Shown: positions 1 to 11,424 of the stretch, piece after piece
Layout of the letters: every line of letters starts with the position of its first letter
How positions within the stretch are numbered: the stretch's first letter is position 1
DNA from: Sporodiniella umbellata
Taxonomy: Eukaryota > Mucoromycota > Mucoromycetes > Mucorales > Rhizopodaceae
NCBI GenBank assembly: GCA_025677835.1
Contig: JAIXMR010000032.1
Location: 35,001-99,000 of the forward strand
Length of the DNA stretch: 64,000 bases
Direction of reading: 5' to 3'
Program-made: the position numbers and the translations under genes
The notes under the pieces: generated by a model
Seen by the model: the letters and a program-made list of their open reading frames with translations, nothing else
What the model was told of the DNA's origin: nothing
Databases searched by the model: none

Positions 1-563
1 AATACTCTCTCAGGCTATCCTTAAATACGTCGGCCACTTGGAATCGTATAGGACATCGGGTCTTGTCTCTAAACAATCGATAGCCACATTCAATATATTC
101 CTCTTGTCGATCCAAGCCGATCAAATAATCTACTGGGTAACCATCCAAATACAGCTGACGTAAATCCGTACCTTTTCTTTCGTTAGCTTTCTAATATACA
201 CACACATAGATCTGTACCTGTACAACACCCAATGTCCATCAGATAAGGTGCCTTTCCTTCTTTAACGCCTGTCTGGGCTAGATCAATCAATCGTCGATAG
301 AAAAACCGATAGTACATGCGGGAAAAAGCAAATTTGTAGTCTTGGATACATCGATAATTCCCTACACAAACACTTTCAGTCTACACATACACATTCTTTG
401 ATGGAAACTACAAATGTAGAAAATAGCTCTAATTACTAACGACAGCCAATTCTTGCTGTATCTTTGTCAAGTGTTCACTCAAGATTTTTTTATCCTCCAT
501 ATCACAATAGGCGCTATAGAATCTTAGTATCTCGTCATTAATCAAAGGTGGCGTCTGCTTCAT
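1..563 (-). CDS. SAM-dependent methyltransferase, 5' part (runs off the window edge)
   Basis: Three exons on the minus strand: 441-563, 218-380 and 1-171, with introns of 60 and 46 bp; the phases agree. The start is the ATG at 563. The joined product carries a methyltransferase motif I, LMDIGCCTGTDLRQL, followed by a GLDRQEEYIECGYRLFRDK segment. This spacing is typical of a family of fungal small-molecule methyltransferases in which a 'G-L-D ... GY-LFRD' block follows motif I. The first about 90 residues are a helical N-terminus. The gene continues beyond base 1, so the C-terminal half of the Rossmann fold is not visible. The substrate cannot be told from sequence, and no biosynthetic cluster is seen on the visible side. 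Confidence 0.75.
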
Positions 564-978
564 TTTTCCACCCGAAAAAAATAAAAAAAATAAAAATAAA
601 AAAAAAATAAAAAGAAAGGGAATCGATAATTTATATATATATATATATATATTTCTTTGCTTTTCGTTTTGTTTTTCGCCTTTTAAAGTGAATTATAACC
701 TAATGTGGAGAACAACACGCAATTTTTGAATTCCGTTGACGTTTCTATTTAGTAAGGGACGTCATTGATCTTTTTTTTTTCCCTTGAAGTTCATTATAAA
801 GTGGCTGTTTTCTTCCTCCATTATGCCCCGCCCCCTTTATCCCCCCCCCCTCTTTTTTTTTTCTTAAAAAAAAAAAAAAATCTAACGTACACTAAAAAAA
901 AAAAAAAAAAAAGTGAGTAATCGCTTTTAATTATAAAAATAGGCAAGTAGATGAAACCCAGTTTTTGTGTTATTCCCG

Positions 979-1010
<32 letters not shown>

Positions 1011-1705
1011 CTCAGTAAATGCCACAGCAATCCTATAAACTCACTTTAATACTTTTCTCTCTAACGGATGGTAGCCTTGGTCTAAAGATCGACTGAATTG
1101 ATTTTATCTGGAATACATACGTTTCTCTTTTTCTTTTTTTTTTTTTTATCTGTGGTAAAAAGATGATACCTTGAAAGTGACATTGCCTCTTTATTATAAA
1201 TAGAGTCTGTGCACTATAACACTCTTTATAACACTAAACATCTCACACCTACGGTTAAATGATCTAAGCTAATACTGGATATAGATAATGGTTTAAGCAG
1301 AAGCGGTGGAATGCCATAGCCAATTCGTTTTTTATTTGGTTTATATATCTCGTACACAGCATAAGTTGGCCCTGAAAGTACATCTCATCTGTTCCATTAC
1401 AAGATGCTATACAGATGAAAACCGGGTACCAAGCATTCTCAACCACGTTAAGATTGTTATGCAGAAACATTTGCCGTTAGAAAGAAAGAACCAACCGTGT
1501 CTTTAAAGAAAAGTACTTTATAGTTGAGCTACAATATTGAGTCAATTGTTTCAAATCAACAGTCATTGGACTTCAGTAATCAAAAAAAAAAAAAAAAAAA
1601 TCTGGCTTATTGATCTGGTCCAATTAAAAGCCCTGGAACGGTTTTTATTTTTTTTTTTATTTTTTTATTTTTTTATTTTTTTCTTATCTCCTTTTTCCAA
1701 TACCA
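564..1705. other. intergenic, divergent promoter region
   Basis: No gene seen. It separates the methyltransferase (leaving to the left) from the coiled-coil gene (leaving to the right). It is rich in poly-A/poly-T tracts (around 860-912, 981-1006 and 1581-1599) and contains a short TA repeat at about 632-651. Short open frames at 1264-1506 overlap each other on both strands and resemble nothing I know. Confidence 0.6.
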
Positions 1706-2519
1706 ATGACTCAACAAAACACCCAAGGCATTCTAAATTCTTTAAAACTCAAGACAGACCTAGGTAACTTATTCTTACTTTTCATATCTTTCTTAAAGTA
1801 TGTATAAGTATATATATTCGTGTGTGTGTGCGTATGCGCATATGTATTTGCGCTTCTTTTTTATTTTTTTTATATTTTTTTTTTTTATTATTTTCCTTTT
1901 TTTTTATATTTTGTTTCTAAATCGCTTAGGACGTGACATGATTCAATCGCTAAAGCTCGAGGCCCAAAAAGAACACACATCTAAAGCCTACAAAGAACTC
2001 TTTTATCGTCTCATTGATTTCACTTTGCACAAAGAAAAAGAACAGCTTGTACGTCTAAGTAGACAGAAATATATCGTCGCCAACTTTGAAAGGGCAAGTC
2101 AACACGTTCAACTAGCCAAAGATAGTTATCAGAAACTTGCCGAACTCTACAAACAAGAGCATCAACGGTTTCTGGAGCTATCAGAACGCTCCTACAGCCT
2201 TGACTCATACCAAAATCTAGTAACAGAGCTGCAAGACGCTCTGGCGGTTACCTTGCAAGAAACTCAAGTCATCCAGAAAGATCTGGATGTCTATAAAACG
2301 CAGGCATTAGTAAAAGCCAAAGCGGAGGGGTTGGCAAGACGAGAGCAGGAAGAAGTCTTACTAACCAAAGACGCTCAGATAGATGTATTGGAAAAGAAAC
2401 TAAAAGAGTTAACGGCCGCTTTTCAACAATCAAAAGAGCAACTCAAAAATCATAATACCGAAGCTGCCATGCTGCAGTTGACTTTAATGCAAAACCAAAG
2501 GTATAGAAAAAGACCTTGA
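1706..2519 (+). CDS. coiled-coil protein of unknown function, 215 aa
   Basis: Two exons, 1706-1763 and 1930-2519. The 166-bp intron is T-rich, with donor GTAACT and acceptor CTTAG, and the joined frame is open. I chose the ATG at 1706 because the apparent longer open frame over 1800-1929 is just intron poly-T. The product is charged and helical nearly throughout, with heptad-like Leu/Lys/Glu spacing from about residue 25 to the end (for example LVTELQDALAVTLQETQ and DVLEKKLKELTAAFQQ). There is no signal peptide or membrane segment. A structural or scaffold role is plausible, but I do not recognise the family. The stop is followed closely by a CA-rich microsatellite. Confidence 0.6.
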
Positions 2520-2564
2520 AATAAACAAAGGGGCCGATGAGAGAAAGAGACAAATACACTTACA

Positions 2565-2614
2565 AACACACGCACACACACACGCACACACACACACACA
2601 CATACATACATACA
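2565..2614. repeat. CA/CATA microsatellite
   Basis: Interrupted (AC)n tract passing into (CATA)n, between the convergent 3' ends of the coiled-coil gene and the TMEM242-like gene. Confidence 0.9.
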
Positions 2615-2668
2615 TCATGTCTACCTTGTTCTCTTTCTCTCTTTTCTCTTTACTTGTACACACTTTTT

Positions 2669-3160
2669 TTATTCTTCTTCTTCAAAGTCTAAGCTATTTA
2701 ATTCCAACTCTTCCTCTAAAGTCATTTCAAACTTCTTGCCGCCAAGTACTTCCCTTAACCGTGAAGTTTGTTTCGGAACCATAATTTTGAGTCGATCGGT
2801 AGCTTCTTGAAACTAAGAATACAAACAGGTCAATATCCTGAGTAGAGTTCAACTGAAACTTACACTATGCACGTCAAACCACCAGCTCACTGCACTTAAA
2901 CCTGTCCAAGTCAAAAGCACACTGAAACCTAAAGCTTTCAATCCAAACACTCTCGCCTCACGTTGAACAATAGCATATTCTGCAGGTGTCAGTTTTTTAG
3001 GTCGTGATCGTAAAGGTAAATGACGAATGCCCTCTCTATGCTCTCTTTGAATTCTCTTTGTTTGACTTTTTTGTGTATGTACAATAGCTCCCAGGAGACC
3101 AGCTCCGAATACTCCGGCAACACCAGTCAACAATGGAACTATGAAAGGAGTCTCATTCAT
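2669..3160 (-). CDS. TMEM242: TMEM242-like mitochondrial inner-membrane protein, 146 aa
   Basis: Two exons, 2864-3160 and 2669-2812, with a 51-bp intron (GTAAGT..TTAG) in phase 0. The N-terminal hydrophobic segment (FIVPLLTGVAGVFGAGLLGAIV) is glycine-rich. A second membrane segment, ALGFSVLLTWTGLSAVSWWF, is followed by a short VHS..F-EA-DRLK-MVPKQ stretch. The order (Gly-rich TM, basic loop, 'RALG..L..W.G' TM, then the 'GVHS..DFR.KM...PK' block) matches animal TMEM242, which is known as an assembly factor for the ATP synthase c-ring. The tail is strongly acidic (ending LDFEEEE). Family assignment comes from this motif order; the mitochondrial role is transferred from the family. Confidence 0.75.
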
Positions 3161-5016
3161 ATTCTCTTCAAGGTTCAGTAAAAAAACAAAAAAAAAAACA
3201 AAAAAAACATTTAAAACTCAGTCGTATCATCTTTTTCTCTTAAGATGCAATTCTCGTCTTCACAAAAATTGAAACTGTCGTACCTGTTGAAGAAGGAAAT
3301 AGATTGAATTAGGGTACACTTTATCTTGAAAAATTTAGAAACGAAACGGATTTGGCGAAAAGGGAATACTACATAATGTAACATGGTCCAGAAAGCTTGT
3401 AGTTCTATTTTGTTTTTTTTTTTTTTTTTTTTTTTTTTACTTCAGCAGCCTGCGTATTTTGCCGTTTGTCAATAATATCCTTTAAAATGTACTAACATTG
3501 CCGTTTAGAATGTATTTTATTACCAGCTTTTTTCATTGATGATGTGGCTTAAATCAGGGTAAACGACTGGGCAACATTTTTTGCTTAAAAAAAAAAAACC
3601 TTTCAAGACACCCGGCTTTTTCATACACCATACTGTTATATTAAAAAAAAAAGTGTTATTTTTCACACCACATGTAAAATAGACCCGACATTATTGTTCA
3701 ATTAAAAACATGAGTTTATACAGGTGAACTTTTCGTATATTTATATCTATATAGCGCTATAAGGCTGAATTGTAGTGAATGGTAAAGGGCTAGTTTCTAT
3801 TGTCGGTTTTTATATTTGTCATGAAAAATCAGTTGGTACTTTCTATAAAAAAAGTTGAACTTGGATACACGTAAGAGAAACATTTGTATGAGAATCAAAA
3901 ACCATATGAAAATACGTTGAATTAAAAGACAAGAAGATATGTGAGTCTTTAAGTGTCCTTTAAACACAATGTTGCTAATGATACTATCTTAATATATGTT
4001 TTATTTTTTACTGTTTTTTTTTTTTTTTTTTTTAAAAAAAAAACTTGTTAGTGTAACAGAAAAAGCTATACCAATACAAAAAGTCATTGTTTTATCTATT
4101 TCGACAGTTTAACGCATTGACCAAGTGAGAAATTATAGCTTTTTTTTAGCAACCCTATCGCTAACTTTTTTTGGAGCAGGTTGGCTCTAGTACTTCAATA
4201 TTTGTGCTCGTCAAAGTTGTCTTTTTTTTTTTTATGAAACAAAATGTTAAAACTAAGAAGTACAGTATAAAATTTTAGCTGTACAATAACAGAACAATAA
4301 AGTATCGTTTGTTCAGGAATAAAGTTTGATTTCTCAAAAATGCTGCTCAAATTTTCTTCCTTTTGCTGATAGATATTGCTTTGATTATTTTTCGCAGTAC
4401 ATACTTTAATATGACTAGAAATACAGAATAAATGTTGTTATATACTTTTTAATCTACAAAGTAGTATACCGTCGCTTTTTTATTCTGTTTGGAACGGCTT
4501 AATGTATAGATATAGCTTTAAAACATATTTTTTTAAAATAAAATACAAGACGTTCACATAAGCTGCAATAAATACAAATTTTCAAAATATCAAGCAGAAA
4601 TTTCGTGTTTTGGCGTTTTTTGTCGCTTTTCTGATGGAGTTGAAGGATTTGTTTTAATCCAATCTATTCTTTAACTTAAGCTCTACCCTGCCTAAAAACT
4701 ACCTTTTGTTTTATGAAAATTAACAAGGAATCACAAGTACATACCGAAGCATGTTTTAATCTAAGACTTCCATATAACCCTAAAGACTTTACGTGTAATA
4801 TAGTCTTTCTCGTAAGCTGTAGACCGTTTTGACAACAAAATTTTCATAGGAGCTTTTTTTTTATTAAACCTGTATTTAAAGGGTACTACTTTTATAAAGG
4901 CGGTTTTAGCTGTTTAAGAGCTGCAAGTTTTTTGCTTGCTTTTCAAATTCATGTGAGCTCATAAATTCTCAACAAGTTGACTTTAATAGCGTTTACATAG
5001 ATGTTAGCTGCTTATT

Positions 5017-5054
<38 letters not shown>

Positions 5055-8000
5055 CAAAAGACGTTTCTAAATTCACAAGAACTAATAAGGCATAATCTAC
5101 CGTTATTTTTTATAATTATAGTTTTCTACTTTTAGCTTATTATATATAACGTTTTTTTCGTGAAACTTTACCAGCTTCTGTGTGCTTTTAATCTGGTAGA
5201 ATCTATTATTAAGAGTGTCTTTACAATGATTTCACATCGAGTCTTTTTTAGTTTTTTTTTTTTTCGAAAAACCTTTGAAAGTCACTACCAGTAGAGTATT
5301 TAATATATGAATGTATTTTAGGTATATATTATACAATTTCCCCTGCTTTCTCAAAGATATAAAAAAAAGTTCTGTTGTTTCCTAAAATGGCTGTTTTATT
5401 AAAAACGCATTAGACTAAATTTATATTAAACATTCAGGTTTTTTTTTTGCACATTTTTAAACCTACAAGTTTTTTTCTAGTATTTCAAAAAGAACGAGTT
5501 TTTTTTAGAAATTGTTTTTTGGCGAACACTGCGACGCGCTTTTTTTAACCACTGGACTATGAATTAACAATGTATCACTATATTTAACGTATAATGTAAG
5601 CTTATTCTTGTTTCAAGCTTGCGGTTTATCTAAATAGTAGCTTAAATAAAAAAAAAGCCTTTTGATTGTTTCTAAATGATTACTTGACTATATTATCATC
5701 TGATCATATGATACTGCTATATATTTAGCTCACTATACTTTGGCTAAAATATTTAAAATACTTTGCTATAGTTAAATGAGGTGTTTTTATGCTTGTAAAT
5801 ATAGATTTTGTGTATAAAAACAGCGGCGATTAATTTGAGTAAGAAGTTTAATAATTTTTCATACAGTAGATCAAACTGGAAAATGAAATAAAAAACAAAT
5901 ATAAACTTTTTTTTTAAAAAAAAAAAATAGAGGAGATCATTGATACTAAAACATTGGGTTCGGCCTTTAATTTCTAGCTAAAAAAAGATAAGAGTAAAAA
6001 AAGTTACAATAAAGACAATTATATTTAAAAATTACTTGGATAAAGAAAATATTTGGTAATTTTACGTATTTTTATGAATGTGTTCATATCTATAATTTTG
6101 ATAAAAAGTGACAAAACAATTAATATGAGGGATAATATAATTTAGTCTGTATTTAATTATATATGTGGGGGTTAATAGAACTACAGTTTGTATATAATTT
6201 TTTATAGTTTTTAAATATTTGGAAAATTATTTTAAAAAGTTGTGAAGGTGGGAGAAGTTACAGAAAAGTTATAAATTGTGATATAATATGAAGTGGAAGG
6301 TAAATAACAAGAGTAACAAAGTGGATATAAAAAATTGTGATCGTTTATAGATTCAGATTAAAGATATAAAGTGAACCAACAAAAGAAATCAAACCCATAA
6401 TGAAAACATTGATAAAGGTTTGAGTTGATCTCATTATAAATATTTACAGGTAAGTCAGGACATAATGCCTTGGTCGTATACTCCAACCTTTTTTGTTAAG
6501 ATTCATTTTCAGCTCTGTTTAACGACAACTGAGGCTTTAAAGACGGCCCGCAAGACTGTATTAATAATTATTTAGCAAAAAACAAATAACTTGCATAGAG
6601 AGCAATAGAGTTTTTTTTTTTTTATCTTTTTAGCTCAAGACAATAGAATCTGTATCGCAAGCGATACACCTAGCTCAAATAAAACATATAAAAAAAAATC
6701 AAAAAAGACAAAAAAGCAAAGAAATAAACGTTCTTTTTTTTTTTTCTTATTATTGATATTGTCATTTCTCAAAAAAAAAAAAAAAAAAAGGTTTCAACAA
6801 GACTTGGAGCTTATGAAATTTAAATACTTTACGTTCCCTTGTTAAACGCCGACTAAAACTTTGCATAAAAGACTATATTTGCTTGACGGCCTGTTTTACT
6901 GTTTGTGAATACTTTAGTGCATACAAATCTTTTTACATTTCAAAAAAGGGGCATCGTAGACTAGAAAGAAAAAAATCTTTCAAAAACACCAACCGATTTA
7001 TCTTTGAGATGTGTAGTCTCCCCTTTCCACCTTGCAAATATAGCGTTTTTCAATACCAGCTGTCCGAGCGTCTGTAGCCGATCTTGCTGTGATGTATAGC
7101 TAAAAAAAAGAAATTAATAGCAAATTCGTATGTATAACTAATCGATTCAAGCCAAAATACAAAAAAAAAAAAAAAAAGTTATTAAATATATTCGTGTTTA
7201 AAATTTATAGCCCCTGTATACGCTGACGTGCTTTTGTTATATTCTCGAAATTCAAGTAGTTTGCCAGAGAATTTGTCCAAGGTTTATTACTTACACAACA
7301 AAATGCTTTGCTTAGGGGGGGGAAGTTTCTAAAAAAAAACTTTTTGGTGTTTTTTCTTCCTCTTTCCCCTTTCTTCTTTTTTTTTTTTTCAAGTAAAATA
7401 GCCTCAAAGACAAAAAACATTGTTGTATTCCCACCAACGTATAATTAAGCTTTTACAAGTTTGGTCAAAAAATAAAGAGTTAGGTACTTCTTAGAAACCC
7501 TTTAAATACTGCTGTCAGAGAGTCTCTATCGTATACTTTTGCATCCATTTAAATCTGTACTCTGTTTTTTTTTTCTTTCCGACAGGTGACGTGAACGCAG
7601 TTTTAGCTGCGTCAGGTGATTCAGTACGCATTATCGAGCCACTTCCTGTGCTATCAAGAGCAAAAAAAAAAAAAAAACGGGCCGCAATTCTTTTCTATAA
7701 ACCAACTTCTTTTTTTTTTTAAAAAAAAAAAAGCAAATGCTACTTTATGTCAAATATTTATGTAGTGTAATCTACATCACCATAAAGCCAGTTTTTAGAT
7801 ATAGTATAGACAAAAACATTGGTTATATCACATGTTTCTCCGTGGCGCGCAATCGAGTTTTTAAAAGTCTTCAACACAAGAAACATTCATCCTTTCCCGT
7901 TCTATTACATGCTTTCACATTTTTCAAGAGTTTAAGTCTAGACTACCAAGTCTTTTATGCCGTGTAATTCAATGATGATCTCTAAATTTATAGGGTTGAG

Positions 8001-8341
8001 AAGTTACATTTTATAGCTTTTGCAAAAAAAAATTATACATATAGTTTATAACAAACAGTTTTTAAATTTTAATAGTAAGACTACGGAAACATTCAAGCCT
8101 TTTTTTTTTTTTTTTATCAGCGTTGATTTAACTGAGTTTGCTACTAAAAAAAAAAGGACATATGAACTAAAGGCAATAATAGCCCAAAAGAAGCTGAGAT
8201 GGGTAAATACTCAAAGGTAGAGAGGGTTATGTATTGAGGTAGTTATACTATTTATTTAATCAATGAAAGGATGACTGGTAATTCTCAGTGTATGTATACA
8301 TACAAGTTTGAAAAAGTTCCAAGGAAAAAGAAGCTAGATCT
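3161..8341. other. 5.2-kb AT-rich gene-free region
   Basis: No supported gene on either strand. It contains many homopolymer tracts, including an A run of about 30 near 5023-5053 and T(n)A(n) junctions at 4014-4043, 5907-5927 and 7710-7732. The stretch 6121-6300 is nearly devoid of C on the plus strand (about 38 G against 4 C by hand count). Open frames at 6883-7077, 7737-7967 and 8020-8220 have no domain, splice or codon support. Confidence 0.6.
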
Positions 8342-11002
8342 TTACATACTGAAGCGATGAGGTGGCTGACCTTTGTTTACTCTGCTAGAAACACGGGTAG
8401 CTAGCTCGGGAGTTGTCTCTGTTTGAGCAAAAGAACCAAATGAAGTCTTGAACGTCTTGGGTTGCTCTGCAGAAGAATCGAAACCAGAAGAGTTCATGGT
8501 TGTCATACCAAAGGAACTACAAGAGTGATTCGAAGGCTTGAAATCAAAAACATTTCCCTTGTTCTGGTCTACAGCTGTGCTCGAACTAAAGTTGAACCCG
8601 TGTGTCTTATTCTCGTGTGTGTTGGAATGACCAAAACTAAAAGGAGGTAACTTGTTCTGACTTTCTGGCGGGTTGAACTGACCAAAGTTATAATGAAATG
8701 CCTTGTTCTCTGGTGTGTTGAAACCAGGGGCAGGTGAGCTATCAAAGGGGCTAGGTTGACTGAAGCCGAAAAAAGGTGACTTGTTCATGTTCTCTGGAGA
8801 ATAGGGTGTACCAAAGCTGACTATAGGTTGATGTTGGTCTTTGTTTGCCGTTGGCGTTCCAAAGGTGGGTATTGGAAATGGAGATGTTGAGGCGCTATTG
8901 TCAGTTGGGAATTTGCTGAACAGGGTAGGTATATTTTGAGAATATGTATTCACTTGAGCTGAAGTTTCAATTTCCATTGGACTGAATGGTCTTTTGGATG
9001 GGTTAAGATCTGTATCAACAGCTTGTGTATTTGTAGAAGGTTGAGGCTCAGCTTGTTTGCTTTTGGAACGAGTGACGGGTCCAGAATTATCTGTGGATTC
9101 CTGAGGTTCTGAATCAGCGGATTGTTTCGCTTTTGAGCGAGTGACGGGCTCAGTGTCTGCTTTACTTTGATCGTTTGTAGCTATGGGGGTCTCTGGACTG
9201 GGAATATCTTTGGCTTTTGAGCGGGTGATGGGCCCAGCAGAAACCTGAGGTTCTGAATCAGCGGATTGTTTCGCTTTTGAGCGAGTGACGGGCCCAGTGT
9301 CTGCTTTGCTTTGATCGTTTGTAGCTATGGGAGTCTCTGGACTGGGAATATCTTTGGCTTTTGAGCGGGTGATGGGCCCAGCAGAAACCTGAGGTTCTGA
9401 ATCAGCGGATTGTTTCGCTTTTGAGCGAGTGACGGGCTCAGTGTCTGCTTTACTTTGATCGTTTGTAGCTATGGGGGTCTCTGGACTGGGAATATCTTTG
9501 GCTTTTGAGCGGGTGATGGGCCCAGCAGAAACCTGAGGTTCTGAATCGGCGGACTGTTTCGCTTTTGAACGAGTGGTAGGGCCAGAGGTCTTGTCCAATA
9601 GTTTGAGTTCAACGGTTTGTTTACTCTTTGAGCGAGTTACTGGGTATGTATCAGCCGAAGCGTGGGGCTCCATTGCCAGATCCACCTTTTTTGGTTTCGA
9701 GCGGGTGGTGGGTCCCGAACTGGTTTCGGTGACCGAGGAGCTAATCGCTTTTGGGGATTTTGAACGTGTGGTGCAGACCGAGGGTTCGGGATCCGCATTT
9801 TCGCTTGTCAGAGGTTCAGCGGCTTTCTGAGATTTTGAACGTGTGGTAGGTCCAGACTTGGCTTCTGTACTTACAGCCTGGGGTGTTTTGGTGGGAGACT
9901 CTACCGGCTTTTGAGACTTTGAACGTGTGGTTGGCCCAGAGCTTGATGTGGTAGGCAAGGGTTGAGACTCGGGGTCGGCCGCTTTTTGTGATTTGGATCG
10001 AGTGACGGGTCCAGAAGGTTGGGGCTTTGATTCTGTTTCCTGTTGAGATTTTGCTTTACTAGCTTTTGAAGTTTCTTTCGTGGCCCTGGGGGCTTTTGCG
10101 CTACCGGATTTTGTTTTTGGATTAGCAATCTTTCGTGCTGGTGGATTTTTGAGGGGTAACGCATCTTTCAGCAAGGAAGGATCGATGATGTTATTCTTTT
10201 GAGCGGTCTCGGTAGACAAAGACTGTTTGGGTGTTGTCTGTTGAGAGAGAGATTTTACCGAACTTTGCGATAAGGGCGATGAGGGGGGCAAGAAGCTGAA
10301 TTGAGTGCAAGGCGAAGATGTCGTACTGGATGCCCGTTTGACTGTACGGCAACACTGGCAGGCGTTGGGAGTGATACGCCAAGAGACTTTGATAGGGCTT
10401 TGGCCTGGCCAATGAATTTCTTTAGGAAGCAAAGGACGATGGCCGACAGGAACGAGCATGATAGCGTTACCGGAACCTACAAAGAGATCTGAATGTTTTT
10501 CGATATCCAACGACAACTTCATGGGTTTGCCGTAAGCACACAAAACTTTTGCCAGTTGATCGCCGTAATCCGAAAGCTCAAGAAAGGGAAGGCCCGATAG
10601 CTCCAATTCGTATGTGTCAGTATCTGGAGGGAGGGAACGGAAAGGGAGAAGGACGATTTTCCCCAACACTACACCCTTCTGAATCATCTGCTGACAGCCT
10701 TCTTCAGATGTCAATACAACCTCAACTAGTATACTGTGCTTGGATCGCTTGTGACATCGCATGCCAATACACTTTATGTCTTTGTACTGCTTGCGCAACG
10801 CAGCAAAGAAATTCTCTGGCTGCAATATATGATCAAATCCAGTCAAATCAAAGATAACAGAATACTTTGATAAGCCGCGCTGCCAGGCCGTAATAAGGAA
10901 ATACGCTTGGGTTTCTTCTGACGTTATATGTTTTCGGTTTATTGCCATTTGCCCCCATTTCGTCTTGGAAGGTGCAAGTGAATCATCTGAACTGTCACTC
11001 AT
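8342..11002 (-). CDS. gag/ORF1-like domain protein with TRSK repeats and FG-rich tail, 886 aa
   Basis: Single uninterrupted exon with its ATG at 11002. Residues about 35-225 have the layout I know from Mucorales LINE ORF1/gag-like proteins: an RNA-binding-like alpha/beta fold, the 'LPFRSLPPDTDTYELELSGLP' segment, a YGKPMKLSLD strand, 'GSGNAIMLVPVGHR', then a W-containing strand and a Cys cluster (ACQCCRTVKR) where a zinc knuckle would be, but with no complete CCHC. The middle (about 300-640) is built of (P/T)xTRSK(S/A)(K/Q) repeats, part of them in perfect 48-residue units. The C-terminal 200 residues are Ser/Asn/Pro-rich with FG/FGxP motifs (FSFGHS, FGFSQPSP, SFGTP), like FG nucleoporins. 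No reverse transcriptase is near. It may be a domesticated retroelement protein or a retroelement ORF1 remnant that stayed open; the function is unknown. Confidence 0.7.
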   Translation of the reverse strand: MSDSSDDSLAPSKTKWGQMAINRKHITSEETQAYFLITAWQRGLSKYSVIFDLTGFDHILQPENFFAALRKQYKDIKCIGMRCHKRSKHSILVEVVLTSEEGCQQMIQKGVVLGKIVLLPFRSLPPDTDTYELELSGLPFLELSDYGDQLAKVLCAYGKPMKLSLDIEKHSDLFVGSGNAIMLVPVGHRPLLPKEIHWPGQSPIKVSWRITPNACQCCRTVKRASSTTSSPCTQFSFLPPSSPLSQSSVKSLSQQTTPKQSLSTETAQKNNIIDPSLLKDALPLKNPPARKIANPKTKSGSAKAPRATKETSKASKAKSQQETESKPQPSGPVTRSKSQKAADPESQPLPTTSSSGPTTRSKSQKPVESPTKTPQAVSTEAKSGPTTRSKSQKAAEPLTSENADPEPSVCTTRSKSPKAISSSVTETSSGPTTRSKPKKVDLAMEPHASADTYPVTRSKSKQTVELKLLDKTSGPTTRSKAKQSADSEPQVSAGPITRSKAKDIPSPETPIATNDQSKADTEPVTRSKAKQSADSEPQVSAGPITRSKAKDIPSPETPIATNDQSKADTGPVTRSKAKQSADSEPQVSAGPITRSKAKDIPSPETPIATNDQSKADTEPVTRSKAKQSADSEPQESTDNSGPVTRSKSKQAEPQPSTNTQAVDTDLNPSKRPFSPMEIETSAQVNTYSQNIPTLFSKFPTDNSASTSPFPIPTFGTPTANKDQHQPIVSFGTPYSPENMNKSPFFGFSQPSPFDSSPAPGFNTPENKAFHYNFGQFNPPESQNKLPPFSFGHSNTHENKTHGFNFSSSTAVDQNKGNVFDFKPSNHSCSSFGMTTMNSSGFDSSAEQPKTFKTSFGSFAQTETTPELATRVSSRVNKGQPPHRFSM
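9100..9575 (-). repeat. 144-bp tandem repeat within the gag-like/FG gene
   Basis: The same sequence recurs at exact 144-bp spacing (anchor GGCCCAGCAG at 9231, 9375 and 9519), giving about three near-identical copies plus a partial one. Each copy encodes 48 residues containing two TRSKAK motifs. Units differ at only a few bases (for example T-E-PVTRSK against T-G-PVTRSK), which points to recent unequal exchange. Confidence 0.9.
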
Positions 11003-11388
11003 TAAAAACAGTTTGTATCAAAACGTAAACTCTTGTATAGACCGCTGTTGTTCCTTTTTCTTTTCTTGGTTATAAACTAAGAACTGGATATCGTTCGCCT
11101 CTTTTGGAGCCTTTGTCTGTTGGTTGAATTCTCAATGACAAAAAAAAAAAAAAAAAAAAAGCAAAGCAAACGAAAAATGAAATTTTTTTTTCTTCCCGAA
11201 ACGTTCGTAACTTAGAGTAGTACGAAGGTGGAACCAAAACATATTTTGAGTTAATTCTTTTCCTTTTTTTTAAAAAAAAAAACAAAAAACAATCACAATC
11301 AACTGAAAACCAACAACATGAGGCTTGCTTTAGAAAGAAAGAAAGAAAGGCAACTTTCATAAAAATAGAATTCGTGTGACGCATAGTG

Positions 11389-11424
<36 letters not shown>

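Noticed and set aside
821..1030. Lysine/phenylalanine-rich open frames (also at 11357-11557, 12143-12482 and 13669-13932)
   Set aside because: Produced by poly-A/poly-T tracts, not genes.
6883..8220. Open frames of 60-76 codons in the 5.2-kb gene-free region
   Set aside because: No domain, splice signals or coding-like composition; expected by chance in AT-rich DNA.
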